Assembly: GCA_029259675.1 (NCBI GenBank)
Contig: JAJDES010000196.1
Coordinates: 1 to 7,696, forward strand
Direction of reading: 5' to 3'
Length of the DNA: 7,696 bases
Source of the DNA: Planctomycetota bacterium
GTDB taxonomy: Bacteria > Planctomycetota > UBA1135 > GCA-002686595
A program made the position numbers and the translations under genes. The notes beneath the pieces were generated by a model, which saw only the letters and a list, made by a program, of their open reading frames with translations, was not told the DNA's origin and made no database searches. Of the stretch, positions 1 to 5,965 are shown piece by piece. The first letter of the stretch is position 1. Each line of letters starts with the position of its first letter.

Positions 1-2
1 TT

Positions 3-470
3 GAGATTCGGCGCGTTGCGGCCGAGCCGGCCAGCGGTCCCCAGCCCGTAGGGGATTCCCCGGAGAACTATGGTCAGTGGAAGTTGGTGCGAGCTGACGG
101 GACCATCGAAGACTGCGCCAGCATGCCCGCGACCGCATACAACCTGTTCCTCATGCGCGCCCCGTACAGGAAATTGCTGGGGCCTTCCGAGGGTGGTCGC
201 ATCGACGGCAAGAATCCCTATGCCCAGGTATGGATCCACCCCACCGAGGGCGAAGCCTTCGACTTAATTGCGGGCAAGCCCATCCCGGGCCAGGGCGTCG
301 CCATCTACAACACCGATCCCGCCGGCCGCTCGCTGTTTGAAATCAGCACGGAAGTGCTCGACTTAATCGCGCCCACGGCGGAGCAACTGCTGGATGAGTC
401 GGGCACCAACCCCTGGCACCCTTACTTGACCGTAGATCCGCTCAACATGCTGCAGGAATTCCAGCGCTAG
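3..470 (+). CDS. Hypothetical protein, C-terminal part (5' end outside window)
   Basis: The frame is open from the first complete codon at the left edge to a TAG at 468-470, giving 155 residues, so this is the C-terminal part of a longer protein. A TTG (84) and ATG codons lie inside, but the frame continues upstream without a stop and the reading before them (residues such as PENYGQWKLVRADG) looks like normal protein, so I do not take them as starts. The fragment is mixed alpha/beta in character, with no membrane segment, no internal repeat and a single cysteine (in EDCASM). Short blocks such as YAQVWIHP, GVAIYNTDPAGRSLFEIS and NPWHPYLTVDPLN look like folded, soluble protein. I do not recognise the family and assign no function. 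It converges on the lipoprotein gene, with 69 bp between their stops. Confidence 0.72.
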   Translation, partial: EIRRVAAEPASGPQPVGDSPENYGQWKLVRADGTIEDCASMPATAYNLFLMRAPYRKLLGPSEGGRIDGKNPYAQVWIHPTEGEAFDLIAGKPIPGQGVAIYNTDPAGRSLFEISTEVLDLIAPTAEQLLDESGTNPWHPYLTVDPLNMLQEFQR

Positions 471-538
471 CGACCGCGCCCCTGAAGTAAGCGCCCCTGA
501 AGTAAGCGCCCCTGCAGTAAGCGCGGCCCACGCTAGCG
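465..538. repeat. Interrupted inverted repeat bracketing the tandem repeats
   Basis: The palindrome CGCTAGCG is present at 465-472, overlapping the TAG stop of the left gene, and again at 531-538, one base from the complement of the lipoprotein stop codon. Just inside them, CCGCGC (474-479) is the reverse complement of GCGCGG (521-526). Transcripts from either strand could pair 8 + 6 bp around a loop of about 41 bases that contains the 15-bp repeats. A T-tract is missing on both strands, so an intrinsic terminator is possible in position but not typical in form. Confidence 0.5.
476..525. repeat. Three tandem 15-bp repeats in a convergent intergenic gap
   Basis: The unit CCTGAAGTAAGCGCC occurs at 481-495 and 496-510, and with two changes (CCTGCAGTAAGCGCG) at 511-525. 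A partial GCGCC precedes the first copy at 476-480. Each unit carries a TGA and a TAA in different frames of the + strand and no stop on the - strand. The array fills most of the 69-bp gap between two converging genes. The near identity of the copies suggests recent slippage-type expansion. No function can be read from the sequence. Confidence 0.9.
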
Positions 539-539
539 G

Positions 540-3500
540 TCACTCGATGATGATCGAGCGCAAGTGATCAACGACCGACTTGCCCAGCAGGGGGTCGTAG
601 GAACTGGAACTCAGTTTCAACTCCAGCGGCCAACCGAGGCCTTTAAAGCGCGCATTGGGGAGTCGCACTTCTGTGAAGCCCATCCCTGAGGACGCTTGTC
701 CCAAGTCCCCCGGCGCCGAACCAGCTTGAGCGGAATCTTCGCCGGCCACTCCTTCGCGCAGGCTGCGCTGCGCATTCCCAGCTGCTCCGAATGTCAAGTG
801 AGCGGCCCCCCTCGCATCGTGCCTCACTTCAAAAACCAGCTTTTCATTGCTGGAGTGAAGGTCGAATTGATAGCGGGTTCCGGCCGTGGGCCTGCCGTCT
901 GCGTGCTCGATCCGAAACAGCAGGTCGCCCGTCCCGATCTCGCGCGCAACGGCCAAGGACAGCAAGTCACCGGCGAGGTTTGAGCTCGCTCCCAAGAAGT
1001 CACCGGCGCTGTCGGATACGCAGGCCGCAAGTCCGGCCCAGTCGGAGCGATCTCCGTCGCCCGCATCGATCAAATCGTCCGGCAAATCAATTGTGGCCAC
1101 GGGAAGACTGTCCGGAGCAAAACTAAGGGCTCGCTCCAGGCCTTGATCCAGAGTTGTCAGCGGCGTTTCTTCGCCTTCGGCCATGGGCTCCGAGAAGGCC
1201 GTCGTGAATGAGAAATTCACGGTCGGTCCCGCGTTGCCGGAAAGGTCCGAAACGTTGGTCGGTCCAACCAAGACCTGAATGGTCGTTGCAGCCGGCAGCA
1301 GCCCGCCTTCGGGAAGGAACTCGAGGATGCCGTTGCTGCCGTCGGGAGAGGCGGTCACTCGCGTTGTGCCGGGAATGGCAATGGTGTCGGGCGGAGCGCC
1401 GATTCCGACCGGAACGATCGAGCTGCCCGAAACCCGCTCGTCAAAGGTCAAGCGAATGACTTGTGAGGTGGGCACCGTAACCGCCATATCCAACGGATCC
1501 TGAGCCAGCAACGTCGGCGCTACGGCGTCTTCCAATTGCTGCACTGCAAAAAAGGCCGAGTTGGACTCGAGACTTTGTCCCGCTCCCAAATCAATCAGGA
1601 CCTTGACTCCACCTGTACTCGCTCCGGGTGGAACAAACACCACGCCGGTAAATCCGCCGGCGGACTCGGCCCCATCGTCAATCATGGCCGGCGCATCGCC
1701 GAACAGAAATACCGGGGCCGTGCCGACGGCGGCGGGATTGCGCATGTTGTGCCCGGTGATCGTGACCAATGTGCCGTCGTTTTGGTCCACACCGAGCACA
1801 GAAGTTCCAATCACGCCCGTGGTAACGGAAAGGCTCTCAATCAGCGGCACCAGCGTGAACGGCACCAAGGTCGTTCCGCTATCAATATCGAAATTGGTCA
1901 GTCCGGGTTCGGCCCCGCCCACGCCGGAGGGAATCAAGAAACTGAGCTCGTTGTTGGATTGGGAGTCGATCGTGATGTCCGAACCGGCGATTTGCAACTG
2001 AGCGACGCTACCGAGATTCACACCGCGCAATGTCACGGCGTCGCGCACTGAACCGCGCGAGGGCACCGTCGTGTAGACACGCGGAAAGAGAAACGTGTTG
2101 GTGCCGGTTGTGAAGGACAAGCTGCAGGCCTCTGCCAACTCATTGCCGCTCAAGTCCGTGACTCCCGCAGCGACCGTTACAACCACCGCCGCATTCGCCG
2201 GCAAGTCTTCATCCGGCAAAAAGAAAACATCTCCAAACAAGCCGCCCATTCCATCATCAAAAGCTTGTGTTTCCACATCGCCCTCAACGGCGACTCCCCC
2301 CGCCGTGCAAGTAACGGTAGTCGTGGTCAAGCTCGCGCGATCCATGGGGCCGTCAAAGCGTAGGCGCAGGGCCGCATCGCGATTGACATTGACGGCGCCC
2401 TGGGCCGGTGAGGAAGAGGCCAACAAACACAAGGGCGGAACGCGATCGCGCAGGGGCGCGACGATGTCCACATCCAGGGTCGTGACCGGATACACGGCCG
2501 GAGTCGAAGCTCGCACCACGCCCGGCTCCAGGGTCGCGTCGTTGACCACGGTCACGCCCAGCGGCGCATTGCCGGCCGGCGGGGGCACATTTTCGATGCT
2601 GTAGACACCGCTTGAATTGGTAACGCCGCTGAAACCCGAATGGGTCGAGACAATGATTCCAGAGCGCGTCAACGGAACGCTGCCCTCCGTAATTTGCCCT
2701 GTAATCGTGATCGGCGTGGGTGCAGCGGGAGTCGCGGCGAAGATACCGGTTCCGTTGAGCCCTTCATCGGTGTCCATAACGACCATCAGGCCGTCGCTGG
2801 AAACCGCGCCCACACCACCGGATTCCCACAGGCCGGTTTCCTCGACCAACTGAAAGAGCTCGACGGGGCTGTCAGCCGGCAGGCCGTTGGTGTTGGGAAA
2901 GTCCAGGCGCATGGGCCTCGCGGTCGCCGCACTGGAGAATTCCACCCCGGCTGGAAAGAATTGATAGAAAACCGCAGCGGTGCGACTGACCCCGTTCAGA
3001 TCGATGAACGGAACCGGCAATTGATCCGCAGACAATTGCGCGACTTCAATCAAGATCTCGCGGCCGCCACTGCCGGGGATAGCGTCAATTCCTTGGTTTG
3101 CAAGGGTTTGGCCGTCCACCAGGATTTGTGTGTTGGCTCGAAAATCGACGACCAAGCCCGGCGTCACCTCATCCGACAGTGGAATGCAATCGGGATCCAA
3201 CAGGGGATCACAAAGCGGGTCCGCCGCCAGGTCCCCCTCGGGGTCGACGCGGAATACCAATCCGGACTGCAAGGCTCCCAGTTGCTCGGTGATGTACATG
3301 CCGCCCGTAACCGGCTGCAACATCAAGGGTCGCACAGTATTTTCCCCCTCCACAACTTCAATCGCCCCGATGCGTACTTCTCGCAATTGAGTGCTTGCGA
3401 TTTGGGCATCGGGAGTCGGGGGAATCAGCCGCAACTCATAGGTTGCGGGAGCCAATCCCAAGAACTCGTAGCGCCCCGCGGTGTCGGTCAAGACGCTGGC

Positions 3501-3914
3501 GTTGCTGATCGCGATACCGTCGGCATCGAACAAGCTGACTGTCGCACCCACGACAGGCTCGCCGCAGGCGAGCGCGGTTCCACCCAAGTTTGTCGTGGCA
3601 CCGGGCGTTCCCGGTGTCGAACCCAAGTCACCTCCCACGGGCCCACTGGAATTCGAACCACAACCCAGGATCCAAAGCGGGGCCAAGGCCAAAACCGCAA
3701 GCTGCAGGTAACGCGCCAAATCAAAGCTCGAATTCACCCGCCGCCGCGATGGAAGCGCGGGCTTCGGCCCACTCAATCGGGCTACCGGCGCCGAGGGCTG
3801 GTCCGTGTGGGAAAAGCGAGGCGATTTCGGTCGGCCCCATTCCGCAGGTTGACTGGCAAAGCGGTTGCGGCGGGCGATTGGAACCGAATTGGGGCTGGGA
3901 AGGGTTCGGGGCAT
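540..3914 (-). CDS. Large multi-domain secreted lipoprotein with Ig-like and TIG-like beta-sandwich modules
   Basis: The product is 1124 residues from the ATG at 3914. A hydrophobic stretch (residues 69-83) ends in a lipobox ILGC with Cys85, so the mature protein is probably lipid-anchored and exposed outside the inner membrane. After a Ser/Gly/Thr-Pro linker, the modules are: a carboxypeptidase-regulatory-like domain (about 105-200, with GRYEFLGLAPATYELRL); a less clear region (205-395) with an Asp/Cys-rich segment (231-245); a second regulatory-like domain (401-487); a Big_5 Ig-like domain (492-604, ending VTDLSGN...LSFTTG); two IPT/TIG-like domains (about 609-792); a second Big_5 domain (797-907, DLSGN...FSFTT); and a C-terminal region (937-1124) with GDRSDWAG and LLFRIEHADG, resembling sugar-binding or DOMON-like sandwiches. 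No catalytic motif is seen, so an adhesive, structural or ligand-binding role is inferred. The first 59 residues are Pro/Arg/Ser-rich and unlike a signal peptide. A GTG at 3737 would give a normal 25-residue lipoprotein signal and may be the true start. No convincing ribosome binding site precedes either start. Confidence 0.9.
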   Translation of the reverse strand: MPRTLPSPNSVPIARRNRFASQPAEWGRPKSPRFSHTDQPSAPVARLSGPKPALPSRRRVNSSFDLARYLQLAVLALAPLWILGCGSNSSGPVGGDLGSTPGTPGATTNLGGTALACGEPVVGATVSLFDADGIAISNASVLTDTAGRYEFLGLAPATYELRLIPPTPDAQIASTQLREVRIGAIEVVEGENTVRPLMLQPVTGGMYITEQLGALQSGLVFRVDPEGDLAADPLCDPLLDPDCIPLSDEVTPGLVVDFRANTQILVDGQTLANQGIDAIPGSGGREILIEVAQLSADQLPVPFIDLNGVSRTAAVFYQFFPAGVEFSSAATARPMRLDFPNTNGLPADSPVELFQLVEETGLWESGGVGAVSSDGLMVVMDTDEGLNGTGIFAATPAAPTPITITGQITEGSVPLTRSGIIVSTHSGFSGVTNSSGVYSIENVPPPAGNAPLGVTVVNDATLEPGVVRASTPAVYPVTTLDVDIVAPLRDRVPPLCLLASSSPAQGAVNVNRDAALRLRFDGPMDRASLTTTTVTCTAGGVAVEGDVETQAFDDGMGGLFGDVFFLPDEDLPANAAVVVTVAAGVTDLSGNELAEACSLSFTTGTNTFLFPRVYTTVPSRGSVRDAVTLRGVNLGSVAQLQIAGSDITIDSQSNNELSFLIPSGVGGAEPGLTNFDIDSGTTLVPFTLVPLIESLSVTTGVIGTSVLGVDQNDGTLVTITGHNMRNPAAVGTAPVFLFGDAPAMIDDGAESAGGFTGVVFVPPGASTGGVKVLIDLGAGQSLESNSAFFAVQQLEDAVAPTLLAQDPLDMAVTVPTSQVIRLTFDERVSGSSIVPVGIGAPPDTIAIPGTTRVTASPDGSNGILEFLPEGGLLPAATTIQVLVGPTNVSDLSGNAGPTVNFSFTTAFSEPMAEGEETPLTTLDQGLERALSFAPDSLPVATIDLPDDLIDAGDGDRSDWAGLAACVSDSAGDFLGASSNLAGDLLSLAVAREIGTGDLLFRIEHADGRPTAGTRYQFDLHSSNEKLVFEVRHDARGAAHLTFGAAGNAQRSLREGVAGEDSAQAGSAPGDLGQASSGMGFTEVRLPNARFKGLGWPLELKLSSSSYDPLLGKSVVDHLRSIIIE
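3660..3737 (-). other. Lipoprotein signal peptide and lipobox of the large lipoprotein
   Basis: Read from the GTG at 3735-3737, the peptide begins MNSSFDLARYLQ, continues with the hydrophobic core LAVLALAPLW and ends ILGC, with the lipidated Cys encoded at 3660-3662. The residues after Cys are GSNSSG, with no Asp at position +2, which in the classical Lol rule does not signal inner-membrane retention. The length and layout match a type II signal peptide far better than the version with 59 extra N-terminal residues. Confidence 0.75.
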
Positions 3915-4011
3915 GATCGAAGGTGAGGCTCTCGCGCGATTCGGGGAGCTACGGGCAAAAGGGCCTGAGCGCTAGAACTAGAAAGCCCCGAACGCAGCCC
4001 CCCTCCTAACG

Positions 4012-4039
4012 GGCCCTGATGCTGAAGTCTAGCAGGGCC
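4012..4039. repeat. 7-bp inverted repeat
   Basis: GGCCCTG (4012-4018) and CAGGGCC (4033-4039) are perfect reverse complements separated by 14 bases. It lies about 100 bp upstream of the lipoprotein ATG and could be a hairpin in that gene's leader or a protein-binding dyad. There is no T-run, so it is not an obvious terminator. A repeat of this length can occur by chance. Confidence 0.35.
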
Positions 4040-4142
4040 TGGAAGAAGTGACGCCATGGACAGGCTGGGAACCGGGTACTGAGCGCTCCAGTGTCCGTTC
4101 GCACCCAAAAATCGACCGGACCCGGGCTCCTAGGCTCGACGC

Positions 4143-4182
4143 GGGAGAGAGGACACATCGAAGGTCCCAGCTTGGCTCTCCC
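4143..4182. repeat. Nested inverted repeat, possible structured leader of the sigma operon
   Basis: GGGAGAG (4143-4149) pairs with CTCTCCC (4176-4182), and inside it GGAC (4151-4154) pairs with GTCC (4164-4167) around a 9-base loop. Together they would form a two-tier hairpin with an uneven internal loop (1 base against 8). A shorter pair, GGGAAT (4186-4191) and ATTCCC (4210-4215), follows directly. The site is about 240 bp upstream of the sigma-factor start. It may be an RNA structure or an operator; neither is proven, and no known riboswitch is recognised. Confidence 0.35.
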
Positions 4183-4419
4183 ACAGGGAATCCACTCTGT
4201 CCAACATTCATTCCCAGTACCCGATTCCGTGGCTGCCTGAGAACGGTGCGGGAGCGGCCTTTCCCGTCGGCAATCGGCACAGCTAGACTCGGGCAGCTGC
4301 GGAGGACGGCTTTTGCACCAGGTTGCGAGCATCCATTGTCGATTGCTAAGTCGGCGACGAGAGCCTTCATTCGCGCGAACGATCCGCCCGCAGCTTCCGG
4401 CCCCAAGCCGGCCCCACCT

Positions 4420-4995
4420 ATGCCCAATCGCGATCGACCGGCCCTGCACGATGCCGACCAAAAACTGGTGACAAGCGCCATCGCCGGCAACCCTAGCGCG
4501 CGTCAAATGCTAGCCGAGCGTTTGGCTTGCCTGCCTGCCATTGTGCGCCGCCGCAACCTGCGCGAGCGCCACCCGCTGGATGCCGCTGCCCTCGAACTCG
4601 CCGTGCGCAGCGCGGCCTACGCCGCCAACGCCAATTTGAGTTCCTACAGCGGAGATCGTTCACTGGAAGCTTGGGCCTGGGACCTTGCCGGTACGGAATT
4701 GAATCGATCTCGCACACAAAACGCTGAGCAAGCTCGCGACCAAGAACGCTCACTGGCTTCCGGCTCCGCCGCGGCGGAGGGCGCCACAGCATGGACCGCA
4801 TTCGAATTGCAATCGCGCCTGGAGCGCTTGCCAAAGGATGCACAGGACCCCTTGCGCTGGGTTCACTTCGAAGCGCGCTCGCTTGAGGAGCTGGCTGAGC
4901 AATTGGAACTCCCCCACGCCGGCATGCACACGAGCTATTACCGCGCACTTGAGCTTCTGAATGATCTCCAAAGCGCCGGCAGCCAAGCCTTCTAA
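4420..4995 (+). CDS. Divergent ECF-type RNA polymerase sigma factor (sigma-70 family)
   Basis: The 191-residue product from the ATG at 4420 has the two-domain plan of an ECF sigma factor. Residues 13-98 match region 2 in pattern: DQKLVTSAIAGNPSARQML for the first helix, then SSYSGDRSLEAWAWDLAGTELNRSR, which corresponds to the conserved stretch before and within the -10-reading helix. A polar, Ala/Glu-rich linker (about 100-123) leads to region 4 (125-183): LERLPKDAQDPLRWVHFEARSLEELAEQLELP followed by HAGMHTSYYRALELL, a helix-turn-helix that would contact the -35 element. The usual acidic DAED-type motif of region 2.2 is replaced by HPLDAAALELAV, so this is a distant member. An upstream GTG (4048) in the same frame would add 124 residues without a recognisable domain; I reject it. 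No Shine-Dalgarno sequence precedes the ATG. It is followed after 17 bp by a membrane protein that fits an anti-sigma factor, implying co-transcription. Direct promoter targets are unknown. Confidence 0.75.
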   Translation: MPNRDRPALHDADQKLVTSAIAGNPSARQMLAERLACLPAIVRRRNLRERHPLDAAALELAVRSAAYAANANLSSYSGDRSLEAWAWDLAGTELNRSRTQNAEQARDQERSLASGSAAAEGATAWTAFELQSRLERLPKDAQDPLRWVHFEARSLEELAEQLELPHAGMHTSYYRALELLNDLQSAGSQAF

Positions 4996-5012
4996 TCCCC
5001 GCATCTCGCGCC

Positions 5013-5708
5013 ATGGCAAGTTTTGACGACAACACTTTGCGCCGCGCCATAGCGGGCGAACTCGGACCGGATGCGCCGGAGTTGAGCGAGTTGGGTCCCA
5101 ATGCACGCGAGCGCCTAAACCAACTGCAGAGCCTGATCGAAGACCTAGACCGAACAGCGCTGGACATGCGCGAGGACTTGGCCATTGCGCGGGGCGAAAT
5201 TCAAGAACCGGATCGGCAGCTCATGCTGATGGCCCTTTCGAGCCAAGCACCTTCCGCCCGCGGTCGCAAGCGCCGTTCGCCGTTCCCTCTGCGCGCATTG
5301 GTCGCAACCGCCCTCGTACTCGTCGCCGTTCGAATCGCCTGGCGCGATGCCATGCAAACGGAAGTCCCCCCGCAACCGGGCACGAGCGCCGATTCGACTG
5401 CAGATGGTGAAAACGGCTCTTTCGGGACGCTCATCGAATGCATCGAACCCCTCGGCCAGGTTCCTCAGTGGGAGCGCTTCGAATGGGAATACGATCTTCC
5501 GCGCGGAGGAGAATTCGGCCTGCGAATCGGTTCTGTCGGCAAAAACAAAGTAGTGCTTTCGCGCAGCTTGACCCAATCGAGTTGGGTTCCGTCACCCAGC
5601 GAACTCGATCTTCTGCCTGCCGGGGTGATTTGGGAAGTGCGAGCCTTCTCAGCACAAGGTGAAGAACTCGCCCGGGGTAGCGGCAAAGCCAGACTCTTGC
5701 GCCGTTAG
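5013..5708 (+). CDS. Single-pass membrane protein, putative anti-sigma factor
   Basis: The 231-residue product starts at an ATG 17 bp after the sigma-factor stop. Residues 1-82 are soluble, helical and rich in Leu, Glu and Asp (NARERLNQLQSLIEDLDRTALDM). A basic run (RGRKRR, 83-88) precedes one transmembrane helix (about 91-110, LRALVATALVLVAVRIAW), so by the positive-inside rule the N-terminus is cytoplasmic and could bind the sigma factor. After a Ser/Thr/Gly/Pro linker, residues about 150-228 form a probable extracytoplasmic beta-sandwich (FEWEYDLPRGGEFGLRIG, then LPAGVIWEVRAFSAQGEELAR), resembling fibronectin-III-like domains found on the outer side of some anti-sigma proteins. The HxxxCxxC motif of zinc-type anti-sigma factors is absent; the only cysteine is Cys143. 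The assignment rests on topology and on adjacency to the sigma gene, not on a clear family match. It converges with the ABC exporter gene 257 bp downstream. Confidence 0.72.
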   Translation: MASFDDNTLRRAIAGELGPDAPELSELGPNARERLNQLQSLIEDLDRTALDMREDLAIARGEIQEPDRQLMLMALSSQAPSARGRKRRSPFPLRALVATALVLVAVRIAWRDAMQTEVPPQPGTSADSTADGENGSFGTLIECIEPLGQVPQWERFEWEYDLPRGGEFGLRIGSVGKNKVVLSRSLTQSSWVPSPSELDLLPAGVIWEVRAFSAQGEELARGSGKARLLRR

Positions 5709-5965
5709 CCCGGTAGTGACGAGTTGGAGTTGTTGCCTTGCGCGCACGTAGGCAGCCAGCCCGGAGACCGCCAGAGGCGCCGGACCCAATCGCAGTCCAC
5801 CAAGATGGTGCATGGACTCTGGCGATACCTGTTCCTGTCGCCGGCCCGGTGCTGCTCCAAATCCATCACCGCGTCGCGAGCGCTTGCAAATGAGCCGCGG
5901 ACTCGCCGTCGCGATGGATCCGCGATTCGATCAAATCCCTGTGGGCCGAGCGAATATGCAAAAGG
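5709..5965. other. 257-bp convergent intergenic gap
   Basis: No credible gene is seen here on either strand. The best structure is at 5761-5783: CCGG and CGCC pair with GGCG and CCGG around the loop AGA, with a four-base bulge on the left arm. A weaker pair GTTGCC / GGCAGC (one wobble) lies just before it. Either could help end transcription of the sigma/anti-sigma operon, but a T-tract is missing, so I do not call a terminator. Confidence 0.4.

Larger units (their letters stand above)
3915..4419. other. 505-bp divergent intergenic region, probable promoters for both sides
   Basis: This stretch separates the lipoprotein gene (leftward) from the sigma-factor gene (rightward) and should hold both promoters. 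The sigma-factor frame stays open upstream as far as a GTG at 4048, but the 124 residues it would add are Arg/Pro/Ser-rich with no recognisable fold, so I treat it as non-coding. Opposite-strand frames are equally unconvincing. I could not find a promoter with good -35 and -10 boxes and correct spacing. Inverted repeats are present and listed separately. An AGGAGG-like run on the - strand near 4000-4008 is not followed by a start codon at a suitable distance. Confidence 0.6.

Noticed and set aside
3645..3670. tRNA T-loop-like string (GGTTCGAATTCC) on the - strand
   Set aside because: It encodes residues GSNSS directly after the lipobox Cys; no acceptor, D or anticodon arms can be built around it.
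2640..3926. 428-residue open frame on the + strand opposite the lipoprotein gene
   Set aside because: It is the antisense shadow of the lipoprotein, rich in Arg, Gln and His, with no domain; the - strand frame has a signal peptide and clear repeated modules.
4323..4349. Possible promoter TTGCGA ... TGCTAA upstream of the sigma gene
   Set aside because: The spacing is 15 bp and the -10 box matches the consensus poorly; such matches are expected by chance.
4048..4419. In-frame upstream extension of the sigma factor from a GTG at 4048 (124 extra residues)
   Set aside because: The added sequence is Arg/Pro/Ser/Thr-rich with no recognisable domain, lacks a ribosome binding site, and the sigma region 2 pattern starts just after the ATG at 4420.
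4006..4506. Long open frames on the - strand across the divergent region
   Set aside because: Composition is that of translated non-coding DNA (many Arg, Ser, Cys, Pro, Trp), they overlap the sigma gene, and no fold or motif is visible.
5761..5783. Possible intrinsic terminator between the anti-sigma and ABC exporter genes
   Set aside because: The hairpin needs a four-base bulge and no T-tract follows on either strand.
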